This document shows, in pieces, positions 20,943-33,220 of a DNA stretch of 64,000 bases (position 1 is the first letter of the stretch; each line of letters begins with the position of its first letter). Under the pieces are notes generated by a model that searched no databases, was not told where the DNA came from, and worked only from the letters and a program-made list of their open reading frames with translations. The stretch spans positions 24,198,001 to 24,262,000 of the forward strand of contig NC_056757.1 in assembly GCF_018687715.1 (NCBI RefSeq). Direction: 5' to 3'. Source of the DNA: Carya illinoinensis (lineage: Eukaryota > Streptophyta > Magnoliopsida > Fagales > Juglandaceae). A program made the position numbers and the translations under genes.

Positions 20943-23850
20943 ATGAAGCAAGAATACCCTTCAGTCCCTTGTCAATGTGTTACTCTCCTTGTTATCAAGA
21001 TTCTCTTACTACTGGAAACAGCAGTACTGGGAGATCCAAGGTCACAAACAGTCAGTATAACGTGTGGCCTCCAACTTGAACACAACAGCACTATCTTTGT
21101 ACCAAATTTTGTTGCTACAATGGAAAGAATCAGTGAGCAAATGCGAGTTTCAGGCTTTGGAGTCGCAGTCACTGGTTCAGGCCCTGATTCTAACTTTGGC
21201 CTTGCTCAGTGCTATGGGGATCTCCCATTACTTGACTGTGTACTATGCTATGCTGAGGCTCGCACGGTTCTTCCTCAGTGCTTCCCTTACAATGGGGGTC
21301 GCATTTACCTCGATGGTTGCTTCATGAGGTCCGAGAATTATAGCTTCTTTGAAGAGTATAAAGGACCTGGTGACAGGGCTGTGTGTGGGAATACGACAAG
21401 GAAGAACTCAACGTTCGTAGCATCGGTTAGAAAAGCTGTGAGGCATGCTGTCGAGACTGCACCTAGCAACAAAGGGTATGGAAGGGCACATGTGGCTGTG
21501 CCTGTGGCAGTGAATGAGTCAGCTTATGTGCTGGCTGATTGTTGGAGGAATCTGAATGCTAGCTCTTGTAAAGTCTGTTTGGATAATGCATCTGCTTCGA
21601 TGTTGGAATGCTTGCCTTGGTCAGAGGGCCGAGCACTGAACACCGGCTGCTTCATGCGGTATTCAGACAAAGATTTCCTCAACAAGGAACCAGGAAATGG
21701 AAATTCGAGAGGTAAATGAATTATCTAGTTATCAAACATGGAGCATAATGCTAGGGGTCCATACTTGTGGTATCAAGGAAGATAACATACTTGTGGTATC
21801 AAGGAAGATAACATCTCTATTGAACAATTTTTGCTTGATCATGGGTTTATTGCTGTGCAGTTACCACCATAGTGATAGTAGTTTCAGTTGTCAGTTCGGT
21901 GATTGTTTTGGTAGTTGTAATAGCAATTGGTGTATACATCAGGAAGCGCAGATATATACAAAAGAAAAGAAGAGGTAAAAATGCTTATCTTGGGAACATT
22001 GTAGTACTTCTTGCTGATTATTGATCACATTCAAAGTAATTAATCTTTCTTTCTTTTTTTCCTTTTTCCGGCTCCATAGGTTCAAATGATGCAGAAAAAT
22101 TGGTGAAAATTCTTAATGACAGTAGCTTGAATTTCAAATATTCCACTATAGAGAAGGCTACAGGTGCTTTTGATAATGCCAACAAGCTTGGAAAAGGAGG
22201 ATTTGGAACAGTTTATAAGGTAGTTTCTCTGCATTCCTACCCCTAATACATAATCCTCCCCCTCTTCCAATTTCCATGTACCTAGAATTTCAAAAATTAT
22301 CTTAAGATAACCAATCCTCCCTCCATCGCAGGGGATTCTGCCAGATGGAAGAGAGATTGCTGTCAAAAGACTTTTCTTCAACAATAGACATAGAGTGGCG
22401 GATTTCTACAATGAAGTTAACATTATAAGTAGTGTTGAACACAAGAACCTAGTCAGGTTACTAGGTTGCAGCTGCTCTGGACCTGAAAGCCTTCTTATCT
22501 ATGAGTTCATGCCTAACAAAAGCCTTGATCGTTTCATCTTTGGTAATCACTTAATTCTTACATTTAAGTGCCAAAAATGTAATCCCAACGATGGATTCTA
22601 ACAATGGTAACTATGTCAATTGTTTCAATTAAAATGACAGATGCAAACAGAGGTAAAGCACTGAACTGGGAGAAGAGACATGAAATTATTGTAGGGACAG
22701 CAGAAGGTTTAGTCTACCTTCATGAGAATTCGAAGAACAGAATCATTCATAGAGATATAAAAGCCAGTAACATCTTATTAGACTCAAGACTTCGTGCTAA
22801 AATTGCAGATTTTGGGTTGGCCAGGACATTCGAAGAAGATAAGAGCCACATAAGCACTGCCATTGCAGGAACACTGTAAGAATTAGATTCCCATATAATT
22901 GTTTCAATCATTGAATGGCTTTGAAATGTCAGATTCTCTCCTATTAATTTGGTAATTAACTAACATTTTAGAACAGCGTAAGAACATGTATTAGTGATAA
23001 AAGACAGGTAGGTGATGTGTTCATAGGTTTGTTCACTTGTAGTAGACAGAACAGTGATTTCTTTATATGAATTTTTAGAGGATATATGGCTCCAGAGTAC
23101 CTAGCCCATGGCCAGTTGACAGAAAAGGCCGATGTGTACAGCTTTGGGGTGCTTGTGTTAGAGATTGTTACGGGTAAGCAGAACAACAGGAGCAAAACCT
23201 CGGAATACTTGGACAGCCTAGTCACAATAGTAAGCTTCACAACTTTATCCTTTCAAAGAGAGGTGCTATTTTAGTGTTTTATAATGAGTACTTCTACTTG
23301 CAGACCGATATATGCTAAATTGACAGGAGCAAAAGGTTTAAAATTTTGAGTTTTGAAGTTTTTTCAATCTGCATTTCAGTGGTGTTAAAAGTGGCTTGCA
23401 AAAAGAATTTATCTTTCTGGATAATCTATTTTGGTATGCATGGATTGTTTTTAGTATAAAGATTAAGTAAATGTTCTCATTTATACCCTTTCATTGTGTT
23501 CAAAATAGACATGGAAGCATTTTCAATCAGGGACAGTTGAGGATTTGTATGATTCAAATCTAATGCTGCATAATCACCACAACAGCAATATTAAGAATGA
23601 GATCTTGAGAGTGGTGCACATCGGACTTCTGTGCACCCAAGAGATTCCGTCATTGAGACCAACAATGTCAAAGGCTTTGCAGATGCTAACAAAGGAGGAG
23701 GAGCACCTTCCTAAACCAACAAATCCACCCTTTGTAGATGAAACAACCATGGAACTGAATAACACGTGTGAAGACTCATTTTACCATCCAAAAGCAGGAA
23801 TGTCTGATTCGATTGCTACGGTCTCCAAGAGTTCATTCCGTCCCAGGTGA
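20943..23850 (+). CDS. CRK2: Cysteine-rich receptor-like protein kinase, CRK2-like (7 exons)
   Basis: Exons: 20943-21711, 21861-21974, 22080-22219, 22332-22542, 22641-22875, 23079-23229, 23509-23850; all junctions are GT-AG, the frame stays open, and the sum gives about 653 aa. Exon 1 encodes a hydrophobic signal peptide ([10 protein letters not shown]) and two Gnk2/DUF26 domains, each with C-X8-C-X2-C ([26 protein letters not shown]). Exon 2 encodes the membrane span ([18 protein letters not shown]) and a basic stop-transfer. Exons 3-7 encode a Ser/Thr kinase: GKGGFG loop, AVKR lysine, HRDIKASN (RD type), DFGLA and MAPEYL. The kinase and tail agree with Arabidopsis CRK2. Known family role: plasma-membrane receptor kinase in stress and ROS signalling. 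An ATG at 20913 would add 10 residues; 20943 is preferred because it leads directly into the signal peptide. Converges on MENG. Confidence 0.93.
21760..21812 (+). repeat. 26-bp tandem duplication in CRK intron 1
   Basis: The unit ATACTTGTGG plus TATCAAGGAAGATAAC is present twice in a row inside intron 1 (21712-21860). Both copies look identical, so the duplication is recent. It does not touch the splice sites. Confidence 0.9.
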
Positions 23851-24483
23851 CCATCTCGGGACAGTTGTTTCTGCCTTGGTGACATTTTAGGGAGAATGAA
23901 TGGTTTCTTGGAAAACCCAGTGATCGCAAGTTCTACTCAACTGAAAGAAACCAGGTCTCAGGTTACAACATGGCATCTTCTGGTTGCAAGTTCTCTACTC
24001 AGCCATTACTGAGGGAGACATTTATGCCTACTCTTCCAAATTTGGGTTTGAATGAGTATCTGTCACCGAAAAAATGTTGCGTGGTCGATGTTGTAAATTT
24101 ATGTTATTTATTTACATCTCAACTTGTCAAATACAGGATATGGCAGTCAAAATCACACAATTAGCAGTTTTCTTGTATTATTTGAGTATAAATTACATAA
24201 ATGGAAATCAACATTACAATATCTACTCCAGTTATGTTAAAAATCTAATGAAGCAACTGAAACTCCAAAGAAAGAAACAATGTGAACAGAAAAGAAAATT
24301 CAGCTGCTATTGATTCATAAGCTGTGTTCTACTGAAATTCCAGTTCAGCAATACAAGAAAACACAGAAATATGAAAACTTTAGATTTTTGGAACCTACAG
24401 CTTGAGTACTGGCATTCATTCACAATGAGTTCTTTCTTGCAAAGAAGTAATTGGCTCTACCCGGAGGAATACCATCCATGCAT
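23851..24483. other. Convergent intergenic spacer (3' ends of CRK2-like and MENG)
   Basis: A 633-bp spacer between two converging genes. It must hold both 3' UTRs and polyadenylation regions. No extra gene is seen; the short open frames here are AT-rich and have no family resemblance. Confidence 0.6.
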
Positions 24484-26839
24484 CTAACGTTTGGCTACTA
24501 GGTTGCCCATGATGCCTCCACTAATCTCATAGTGTCTGGCACTTGAGAATCCTACTTGTAAAGCAACCTTCTCCAGCTCCTTCCCTGAATCAAACGATAA
24601 AATTCAGTTGGAAAGAAATTACTGTGGAAATACACTGACCCTAATCCACCATTTATCCTCTTGACAAGTTCTTAATGTATTGGAAATCTACCATTACTAG
24701 ATACAAAATAATAGACAAACCATGTCAAAACCGACCACTTTTCCAGCGCTTCATAAAATTTAATCAGTGTATATGACAATATTGTGAAATAACAATAAAA
24801 ATCTCAAGTAACTCTTTTGTAATGATCCATCTTAGATACAAAGTATAGGAATTAAATATGCATGAGAAAAGTAAACTTCCACACTCCAATTAATAGGTGC
24901 TTTACTTTGCACCCCAAAATACTAAAAACGATACATTGCACTCTGTAACTATTGCTCAGAGTCAAATAGCACCCTTTGCTAAGATCTGACTGTCAAGAGT
25001 GTGTCGCATAGCCTATTTTCCTCATCTTAACAGTCACGGTTAGATGCAGCGTCTTATATGACAAAAAATTATTAGTTTGATGATCCAATGTGCTAGTTTT
25101 GATGGTTTGGGATGCAAAATGTAAAACAACTGTTAGGTGGAGGGTGGAAATCAATATACATTATTCCCAAAATTAATCAAATTTTTTTATTTGAAGATTT
25201 TTTAATCTACAGAGATATTGCCAACTGATCCACCTAAAATAGCATGTGCACAGTTACTCAAGAAACAACGAACCTGTTAAAAATTCCCTAACTGAGCTTT
25301 TCAAATATTCATACTCCTTTGCAAGCCCATAACTAGTTGCCACTGGGACTACAACATTGTCAATCATCCATTCCTTGCAAAATCAAGACATTTAAGAAAA
25401 ACATATTTCCATTTCAGCAACCGGTACACTTGGTGTTGAACATAACATCCTAAAACCAAGGCACTATAAAATACAATGAGATACAATAACTCATATGAAC
25501 GATAACAGGAAGGCCATCAATCATTTGAAAATCATAGATGGCGAGTCATAATTAGTGAAGAAACCTTCTTGTCACATTCTATAACAACATGCATACTAAA
25601 TGCATACTCTGATGCAACAATTGCCCCAGATTAAAACAAGATTTTCATTAAAAAAACATTCACATCCCACACTGACTACCTGAATTGATGCTGTAAATGG
25701 TTGAGTGCTTTTATTGAAATCAAGGATGGATACCCTTGAACCTGAAAATCACACAAGAATGATAACATCAGCTCTCACTTTCAAATTCACTGCATTTCAT
25801 TCTTTTCAGGGAGAGAGAGATTATACTCAGAAGACCTGGTTTTAGGACCCTAAACATCTCCTGCATGGCTCTGTACTTATCTACCACATTTCGTAGCCCA
25901 TAGCCCATTGTAATAGCATCAAAGTAGCCATCTGGAAATGGCAAATCAAGGGCATCGCCTTCAACCCAACTATAACGAAACACATTATATTAGTGCATCG
26001 TAGCATTCATTAGTTTTGTCTCTAACTAAAAACTAATAAATGGGGAGGCAGTTACAGTGGACTTTAAGAACAATTAAGAGAATAGCACACACTTTTTCCG
26101 AATACATGGTTTTGAGAACAACTTTATATTCTTGGTCAGTGTATCATATGCAAAGTAATGATTACTGCTAGATTTACCAATGCTCACTCGATATTCTTGT
26201 AGCACGTTTTCAGGGACATGTTTCGCCGAAGTGAAGCAACTGACAACTGCTCCTTTGAGAAATCAAGACCGGTCACCTGCAAAGCGCAACCCCAAAAACG
26301 TAAAAGAAAACAATCACACAACAACTTCATAAAACATAAAATTTACTACAATGGCCGGTGACTCGGTGTTGGAAATGACCTTGCCATTAGATCCCACTTT
26401 CTCAGACAATAGAAACGATAAATCCCCACTTCCACAACACAAATCCAACACTTGGTCTCCCATTTTGGCTCTGAAACCCACAATTCCAATATTACAAAAA
26501 CAAAACATGAAGTTCAATAATTGGAAACCAAAAATTAAATAAACAAATACTTGCCCACTCCATGAGACTGCCATCCTTTTCCATACTCGATGCTGACCCA
26601 AACTCAGCAGGTCATTCAACTGCGATATTTTCAAAAAAGTTAGAAAATTCAAAACATACAGAGAACCCATAAAATAAAGAAATGCATTCAAGGAAAAAAG
26701 AAGATATGGAGTGGAGAGGGTGCACATTATCGTAGACAGGAGCTATACGGTTAAAGAGGGTTTGGCGTTCGTCAGCACAACGAACCGGCCTGGGTCTGAC
26801 ACTGTATGTTGAAGGAAGAGAGAGCTGAAGGGAAGCCAT
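24484..26839 (-). CDS. MENG: Demethylphylloquinone methyltransferase MENG (UbiE family, 8 exons)
   Basis: Minus-strand exons: 26839-26726, 26619-26555, 26470-26380, 26276-26188, 25969-25836, 25741-25680, 25373-25274, 24584-24484. The sum is 756 nt, 251 aa plus stop, close to Arabidopsis MENG. It starts [20 protein letters not shown], a short plastid-transit-like leader, then [15 protein letters not shown]. The SAM-binding motif I is [11 protein letters not shown] (about residues 67-77), followed by [10 protein letters not shown] and [10 protein letters not shown], the UbiE signature region. The C terminus reads [11 protein letters not shown]. Known role: methylates demethylphylloquinone in the last steps of vitamin K1 synthesis in the chloroplast, needed for photosystem I. 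Intron 2 keeps the frame only as a GC-AG intron (GCAAGT at 26554-26549). No broken residue is seen. Confidence 0.93.
26549..26554 (-). promoter_or_regulatory. Non-canonical GC donor of MENG intron 2
   Basis: Exon 2 ends AGTGG and the intron begins GCAAGT, the consensus of GC-AG introns. Using the nearby GT (at 26550-26549) would add two residues or shift the frame against the conserved WSGAK...GD..LDL reading, so the GC donor is preferred. Confidence 0.75.
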
Positions 26840-29597
26840 TGCCTGGTCCGCGTATCCTTCTGGATAGACAAATGCCTACGAGTTCAAAATCAAATAGATT
26901 CCCCAAGATGTGGATAAAAGCCTTGACAATGACGGTTGAGTTCATTGGGCTCTCATCTTCTTGAGCTAACCTCCGTGCAATGTGAGACCTGAGGCGGGCC
27001 TTTAACATGCTCCCAACCACTCAGCTTCGTCTTTGGGGCTTGGGGCTCATATCAGTCCCCAAAATCCAAATATAATCTTGAAAAGCAGTACTTCACACTA
27101 TTAAGGGCAGATTTAAGATATGGGATAAGGTATAAAATTCTCATCTTATCTTATTATTATAATTTTTTTAAATTTTTATATAAAATATAATAAATAATTT
27201 AACTTTTTCAACCATAATTGCATCAGTTATACGACTAACTGATATGTATTAATGTAATATGTCATATTTATTTTATAATCTAATGATAACATTTAGGTAC
27301 ATCAATTTGTAAATTTTTTTTGGTATAATATTTTTGTGTAAACCAATCACTCTTTCTTAAAAATACAACAAAGAGGGAGTGAGGCACTCCGAACAAACAC
27401 CTTGTTACAATAAACTCAACGCATAAAAAGGAAATTAAAAAATAAGCAATAGCTCACAGCTGGTCATTGTTCCTTAGGGTTTGTAGGAATCTACTATTGC
27501 AAAGAGAATATACATATATGGTGATTAGAAGTCACGACAAACTCCTTTTTGTAGTAGCAAAGAGAGGGCTTACCAGTTATACCACACCTCAATTGATTTC
27601 TAATCATACCCATATGATGTATTGCTTTTGTTTGTAAAAAATAATAACTTTTGTTTTTCCAGCATATGTTAATGTCCATAATTTAGACTTTTTTTTCTTG
27701 TATGCTTTAATGAAATTATTAAAGAAAATGTTTTCTTAATTTCAAATGATTAAGACCATTAAATGTAAACATTAATGTTAGAATCTTCTTATTTGAGATA
27801 AGATATTTGAGAATAATTCTATTTTAAGACCTTTATATTACTCATCATCCACGTAGTATAATTCGATTTAGAAAATAAATTTTGAAATTCGAGTCTTACA
27901 AATCAAATTATACCTTATAAATAGTATGTCTTGTAAATGCTTTCAAATAGTAGTACTCAATATTTGAAAGAGAATTAAAGTCCAATTGATTTTTTTTTAT
28001 TTTTTTATTTTTTTTACACTAAAACATTTCATCTCTTTGAAACTCATCCTTGCAATTTAAAAACAGGAATTTTTGAGATCTCAAATTTATATTATATATG
28101 TGAAAAAGTGGTGCTCCTTCATATTGTCTAAGTCACTTAATTAGTATATTTTGTGACTATCGTCTATTCTTTTTAAGTGTTATTATCGATTTTGTTCCAT
28201 AATATAGTAGGTTGGGACATCATCTTCTGCATTTCTTTTTCTAGGTGAGTTTACTTTAGCAAACACCCTCCATTGATCCTAATATATATAGTTGAGGAAT
28301 GTGATTGTAAATCATGAAATGGACTTAAAAGATGGGGATGTTTCCTTTTCGATCATAATAATAAACTATCAATTTCATTTCACAAATTTAAGTTAAAATA
28401 AGAGTTGTGAATATGATGCTAGCCTGACATATAAACTAACTCTGAAAAAGTAGTAAGAACCTGACATCTAAAGAAAAATAAGAACCTGACATCTAAAGAA
28501 AAATACTCTTTTACTTGATAATTAGTTATACCAAAAAGTGAATCCATCTTTTATTTAGGAGGATCTTTAACATTTCTTAAGAATGAATTAAAATAGACCA
28601 AATTCCTCTTGCTAGTAAGGTTAAAGTCATGAGTACCACATTCATTCTATCTTCTTATGAATGCAAATTGAGAATAGGGTATGTTTGGCAATTTTAAATT
28701 TTTTAAAATCTATAATCTTTTATTATAATTTCATCCTCAAATATTATTCAAACACATAAAAATAATCCATTTAAAAATTTTAAATTTTTATCTAATTATT
28801 AGCCAATCATTACTCAATCACAAAAACTAATACGACTTTTACAAATTCTAAAATAAATCTACCTTCGCAAACTTCAATACACACTTATTTTTAAAAAATG
28901 TTTTTATTCAGAATTTTCTTTCTTCTCCCCATACCTAATGTCAAACAAATTTTTAAAATTCTCAAATATTTTTTATATTCAAATAGTCCGAACGAGTTCA
29001 ATGTTTTTTTATAAAGTACTTTATTTTAAATAAATTTAATATGGAGATAAACAAATTAAATTTAAGCGAGTATAAGTGGTAAAATTAAGCTTGTTTAGTC
29101 TTCATTCAAACACAAATTGAGATTTAATTTTAGGATTATTGTGTTACATTTTATGTTCACGAACATTTTAATTAATTTTTGAATAAATTTGAATTTTCTC
29201 ACAAGCTACTTAATTTTGACAAGGAAAAATTTATTTATTATGCTTTTTATTATCATCCTCTCAATATTTCTTGATATAACATTAAATGATAAGCTCACAA
29301 GTAAAACATAATAAATAGTTTTTACAAACATTTAATAAATAGTTGCCTATCATTTGTTCGTAAGGTTTCGAATAACATCTATTGTTTTTGGAACATGAAT
29401 TTTCATATATATCTTTCCAAATACCTTTTTTATTCTCATTGCAAAATTAAAAATAATTCTATAAAAACAAATATAAAGTTATATAAAATTAAATCAGTTT
29501 ACTTTACACAAATTTATATGGGTTTAGACAATCGGAATAGAGTTTTATAAGAATTATATTGTTCAATAATAGATTATAATCTTATTATCTACAATAC
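26840..29597. other. AT-rich intergenic region upstream of MENG
   Basis: The first 200 bp hold the MENG leader and promoter side (minus strand); no clear TATA box was fixed. Two MITE-like decayed stretches occur near 27110-27200 (CTCATCTTATCTTATTATTA) and 28680-29000. A 25-bp direct tandem duplication (TAAGAACCTGACATC...) occurs at 28454-28503. No coding gene is seen. Confidence 0.5.
28454..28503. repeat. 25-bp tandem duplication
   Basis: The unit TAAGAACCTGACATCTAAAG followed by AAAAA occurs twice without visible change. It is intergenic. Confidence 0.9.
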
Positions 29598-29789
29598 CAC
29601 TACCATATAAACTCTATTTTGGGATGAGTTTTTTTGTCTCAAAAGATTAGAATTTCGTCCTAGAAGAAAATTTGGGATGAAGAAATTTTGTCCCAAAAAG
29701 GCTTTCAGAAAGACATTCTGGAATGAGACAAAAATCTCATCCATAAAATATCTTTTGAGACAAAATTTTCTCGACCCCGTTCGAAGTCT

Positions 29790-30540
29790 GTTTGAACAAC
29801 AAAAAAATTCAAGACGAAAGCATTGCCTCCCTAAAAGCCATTCGAACGGCCAACTTTCATTCGAACATAAAATATTGTTTGAACAGTTAAAATATTAGAA
29901 TGATATTTGAACACTTTAGTCACGTTCAAAGGGATGGTAGGTCATTTGAATACTAAACACATTCAAATAAGATTGATTTGTGTTTGAATATTAAAACCAT
30001 ATATGATACGAAGGTATGTAGTTACCATTCAAACTATAATTTGAATTGTTCGAATAAGAAAGTTCCTAATTCAAATGACGCTCGAATAAGGATGATAGAA
30101 CGTTCGAACAATGTGGCCGTAAATGGTTCGAATGTTTTAGCTTTTCATTCGAACATAATAGGGTAATGCTATTACTATTCGAATATGAGTGATTATTATT
30201 CGGATGCTTTGTTGTACTCGTTTAAATTTGTGTTCGAAGATATATGCAATCCATTCGAATATTGAAATTGTATATGGTTCAAACAATTTATGTCACAGTT
30301 CGAATACTATTGTGGTCAAAATGTTTATGTTCGAAAAGAAGTGAGTTCATCTAAATAAAAAATGTAGCATTCAAATGGAATAATGACTTGCAGTTCAAAC
30401 TATTATGGTAACCATTTGAACATCATATGTTAATGCTATACGGTTCAAATAGCGATTACAACGTTCCGAACATAAAATAGGGTACACATTCGAACAAATG
30501 AAGTTTCATTTGAACAATGAGTAGTAAACTTGAAACTCAA
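29790..30540. repeat. Left subterminal TTCGAA-rich array
   Basis: Dozens of variants of TTCGAA, TTCGAAC, TTTGAA and TTCAAA are spaced about 15-40 bp apart on both strands. The motif is self-complementary, so orientation cannot be read. The array fits CACTA subterminal repeats; many sites have lost the CG, as expected from methyl-CpG decay. Confidence 0.75.
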
Positions 30541-31150
30541 ACATAATATATCATTCAACAATTTTTCATGAAAATATTATGAAACTACAATCAAACTCCA
30601 AGTTAGAGTCATGATACAAAATAATAAAAAAACTACAAAATGTGTGAAATGGAACTGGAGGCATAAAATGTTGGAATATCATCATATGCATCTTTTGAAG
30701 CAAAATTAGATTGACGATATAATATATAAGAAAAATGAATGGAATTAACATAATGAAATAATGCATTACCTAGTATACCAACTTCTCAACATTGCGATGA
30801 AATTTGTGTTCCGTATGATAAGATTTTGCTTATTCTTAAATGATGTTTCTATTTCCACCCAAGTAATTTTAAAAAATTGATCTAATCATTCATATGCCAA
30901 AATTGCTAGGCCATCAGTTCTTGATATTTAGATATTGTCTACTCATTACTACTGCATTAGTCAAGATTCAAAAGACTGTGTAATGAAGTAACAATGAAAG
31001 CCACACATTTCTTCAAGATAATTCTCCATTCAAATATATGCAAAACAGGAAGCCAATATAGAGTCATTATTATCCGTCTTGTAAAGTTGTAAAACATATT
31101 ATAATATGTTTATATAAGATTCCAATCTTGTAGAGAATGAACAAAGATTT

Positions 31151-31251
31151 ATCTAAAGAAATGTGTGACTTTAATTGTTACTTCACTAGTCAAGTTCCGA
31201 AAAATTGTCTAGTGAAATAATAATGAAAGCCAAACATGATTTCTTTAAGAT
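31151..31251. repeat. Foldback hairpin inside the CACTA element
   Basis: An arm at 31151-31189 (ATCTAAAGAAAT ... TTCACTAG) pairs with 31209-31251 (CTAGTGAA ... TTTCTTTAAGAT) around a 19-nt loop. About 35 of 41 positions can pair. A third related copy of the right arm lies upstream at about 30980-31020 in direct orientation. It could be a MITE-like foldback or a small-RNA precursor; there is no expression evidence. Confidence 0.7.
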
Positions 31252-31334
31252 TGTCCTCTGATACGACCTATGCAAAACAGGAAGTCGATATCGATATAAA
31301 CTTATTATTAAGTCTACTTGTAGTCTCATATTGC

Positions 31335-31995
31335 AAGTATAAGGGTCAATGCCACAAACATTATAAAAAATTTGAAAATTCTGAGGAGGCATGTCAGAAT
31401 CCTTTTCAAGGCATGTAGCCAAACAAGTGGAAAAAACTATATGATATATTTGAGGACCCAGCAAATCAAGTGAATGCATTATTTTAAGGTTATACCATTT
31501 GAATATCATAATTTTGCTATATTTTGTAAGAGATGAGCTGTGCAAATAAAATAAATAGACCAAAACTAAAGATTCATCCTCATGAGATTTTTTCATCTTC
31601 TCTCCAAAAAACTGATAAAAATAAATTAATTTATTTGTCATTATCTTAACTTACTGGTTCAAAATCCATAATGTTTTTTTTTTTTTTATGTCTATAGGAA
31701 GAAGAGAATCTTACAAAGTATAATCTAACAATTTTATATGCTAAATCACACATTAATCATGATGGGAATGGACTAGTCCCAAAAACAGAAGCAAACTATG
31801 TAAGAGTTGGCACAGTTAGCAAAGCAAAGCAGTAATATTAATTACATATTTATCTCATATATATATATATATTGGTTAATCATTCTTTTTCTTGTGTAGG
31901 ACAAGATGATCGCACTCTGTAATGAATCTACTTCTAAAGAATCATCACTGAGCGGTGTTGAGATTTTTTCCAAGTTTTGGGGCCTCATTCTGGAT
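31335..31995 (+). pseudogene. Ptta/En/Spm (Transposase_24) protein, 5' remnant
   Basis: CHKHYKKFENSEEACQNPF (about 31350-31405) is followed after a stop by KWKKLYDIFEDPANQ, then SCANKINRPKLKIHPHEIFS (about 31535-31595) and SHINHDGNGLVPKTEANY (about 31750-31800). This order matches the plant En/Spm-family Transposase_24 domain, where W..LCD.., NK.NR.K...H..GS and TH...G......E..Y are conserved. Stops and shifts break it. The Copia element inserts at 31996, after FSKFWGLILD; the frame appears to resume at 36852 (IYGSGEV). Confidence 0.7.
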
Positions 31996-32335
31996 AGATA
32001 AAGGAAAGCTCATGTATGAGACATTGCATAAAACAAAGCATACAACTAATGTCAATAACAAAGGTAACCGGGATTCTATCTTTGGAAAAGCCCATCCAAT
32101 TAGCTATCCAGAATAAAATCTTCCTTATAAGGAAATTGGACGTTGGCACAATTAGACCAGCTTGTATAATTCATAGTTTCATTTCCTAAGTTTTGTACAA
32201 ACATCATTTTTCTCTCTTAGCTTTGTAACAAGCACTTTATGTATATATAGCTCATTGTAAATAGCTCATTGCTATACAATTTATGATATTAAGGAAAATC
32301 CATATATTTTCTCAATTCATTGTTTTCTTTCTTTA
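31996..32335 (+). repeat. 5' LTR of the Copia element
   Basis: Direct repeat partner of 36519-36846. It carries a TATA-like TATATATAGCTC region before the transcript start and ends at TTTA, directly before the primer-binding site. The first base pair has changed from TG to AG compared with the 3' copy. Confidence 0.9.
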
Positions 32336-32422
32336 TGGTATTAAGAGCCAACAAAGGCTAACGCCAGCACTCTGCTTCTAGACTCTGCATTTTTTTCTCT
32401 ATTTCTTTTCAACTCTGATCAA

Positions 32423-33000
32423 ATGGGTTCTTCCTCCTTCAATGTTGGAAATTTTGTAACCCTTCGTCTAAACAATGAGAACTATCCTTTATGGCTTGAG
32501 CAATTTTTAATCTTGGCAGAAATCCAGGACCTTGTTGGTGTTCTTACCGGTACAAGCCCAGTTCTTGCTCCCTTTATTTCTGATCCTAAAGGTTCTAGTG
32601 ATGGACATAAGGTGTTGAATCCTGCTCATGCTACCTGGAAGCAATCTAATCATTTACTTACAGGATGGCTTATTGAGACTATTATTGAAGAGGCCTTTGG
32701 TTTGGTCATTGGCATCAACTCAACTGCATAAATCTGGACAACTCTTCGTGAGTCCTATGCATAATCCTCTCAAGAACGTGAATTTCAATTGTGGCAAGAA
32801 CTCTCCTATCTGTATAAGTCTTTTGATATCTCTTTAGATGATTACTTACTAAAATTTAAGCATCTATGTGACAATCTTGCTAGGATTGGAAAACCTATGG
32901 ACGACAAAGAGAAAGTTTTCTCCTTACTTAATAGTCTTGGAGCACTGAACCACTGCCATGCTCAAGCCTCCAATGCCCTCCTATGCTGAAGTTGTTCCTT
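32423..33000 (+). pseudogene. Copia gag, broken
   Basis: Starts MGSSSFNVGNFVTLRLNNEN and continues YPLWLEQFLILAEIQDLVG (a Copia gag/UBN2-like N terminus). It has a stop at 32729-32731 and resumes in another frame with FDISLDDYLLKFKHLCDNLA and KVFSLLNSLG. No clean zinc knuckle was found downstream. Confidence 0.8.
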
Positions 33001-33220
33001 TGCTTCAAAGTTTTGATATTTGACACAAACTTCATGCCACTGAACCGTGTAATCATGTAACCTTCTATGATAACAAACAAAAGGGGTCTAATTACTTCAC
33101 TCACAAAGGAAGCAATCGCAATACCAATTAGCATTTCTCCTCCAAAGGCAAAGTTTTCCTCATCAAAATAATCGTGGTTCGAATGGAAACCATCACACTG
33201 CTCCTAACAATGGCCCTCCA

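Noticed and set aside
26772..27020. Minus-strand frame just upstream of MENG
   Set aside because: It is in a different frame from MENG, overlaps its start and has no recognisable product; probably leader or promoter sequence.
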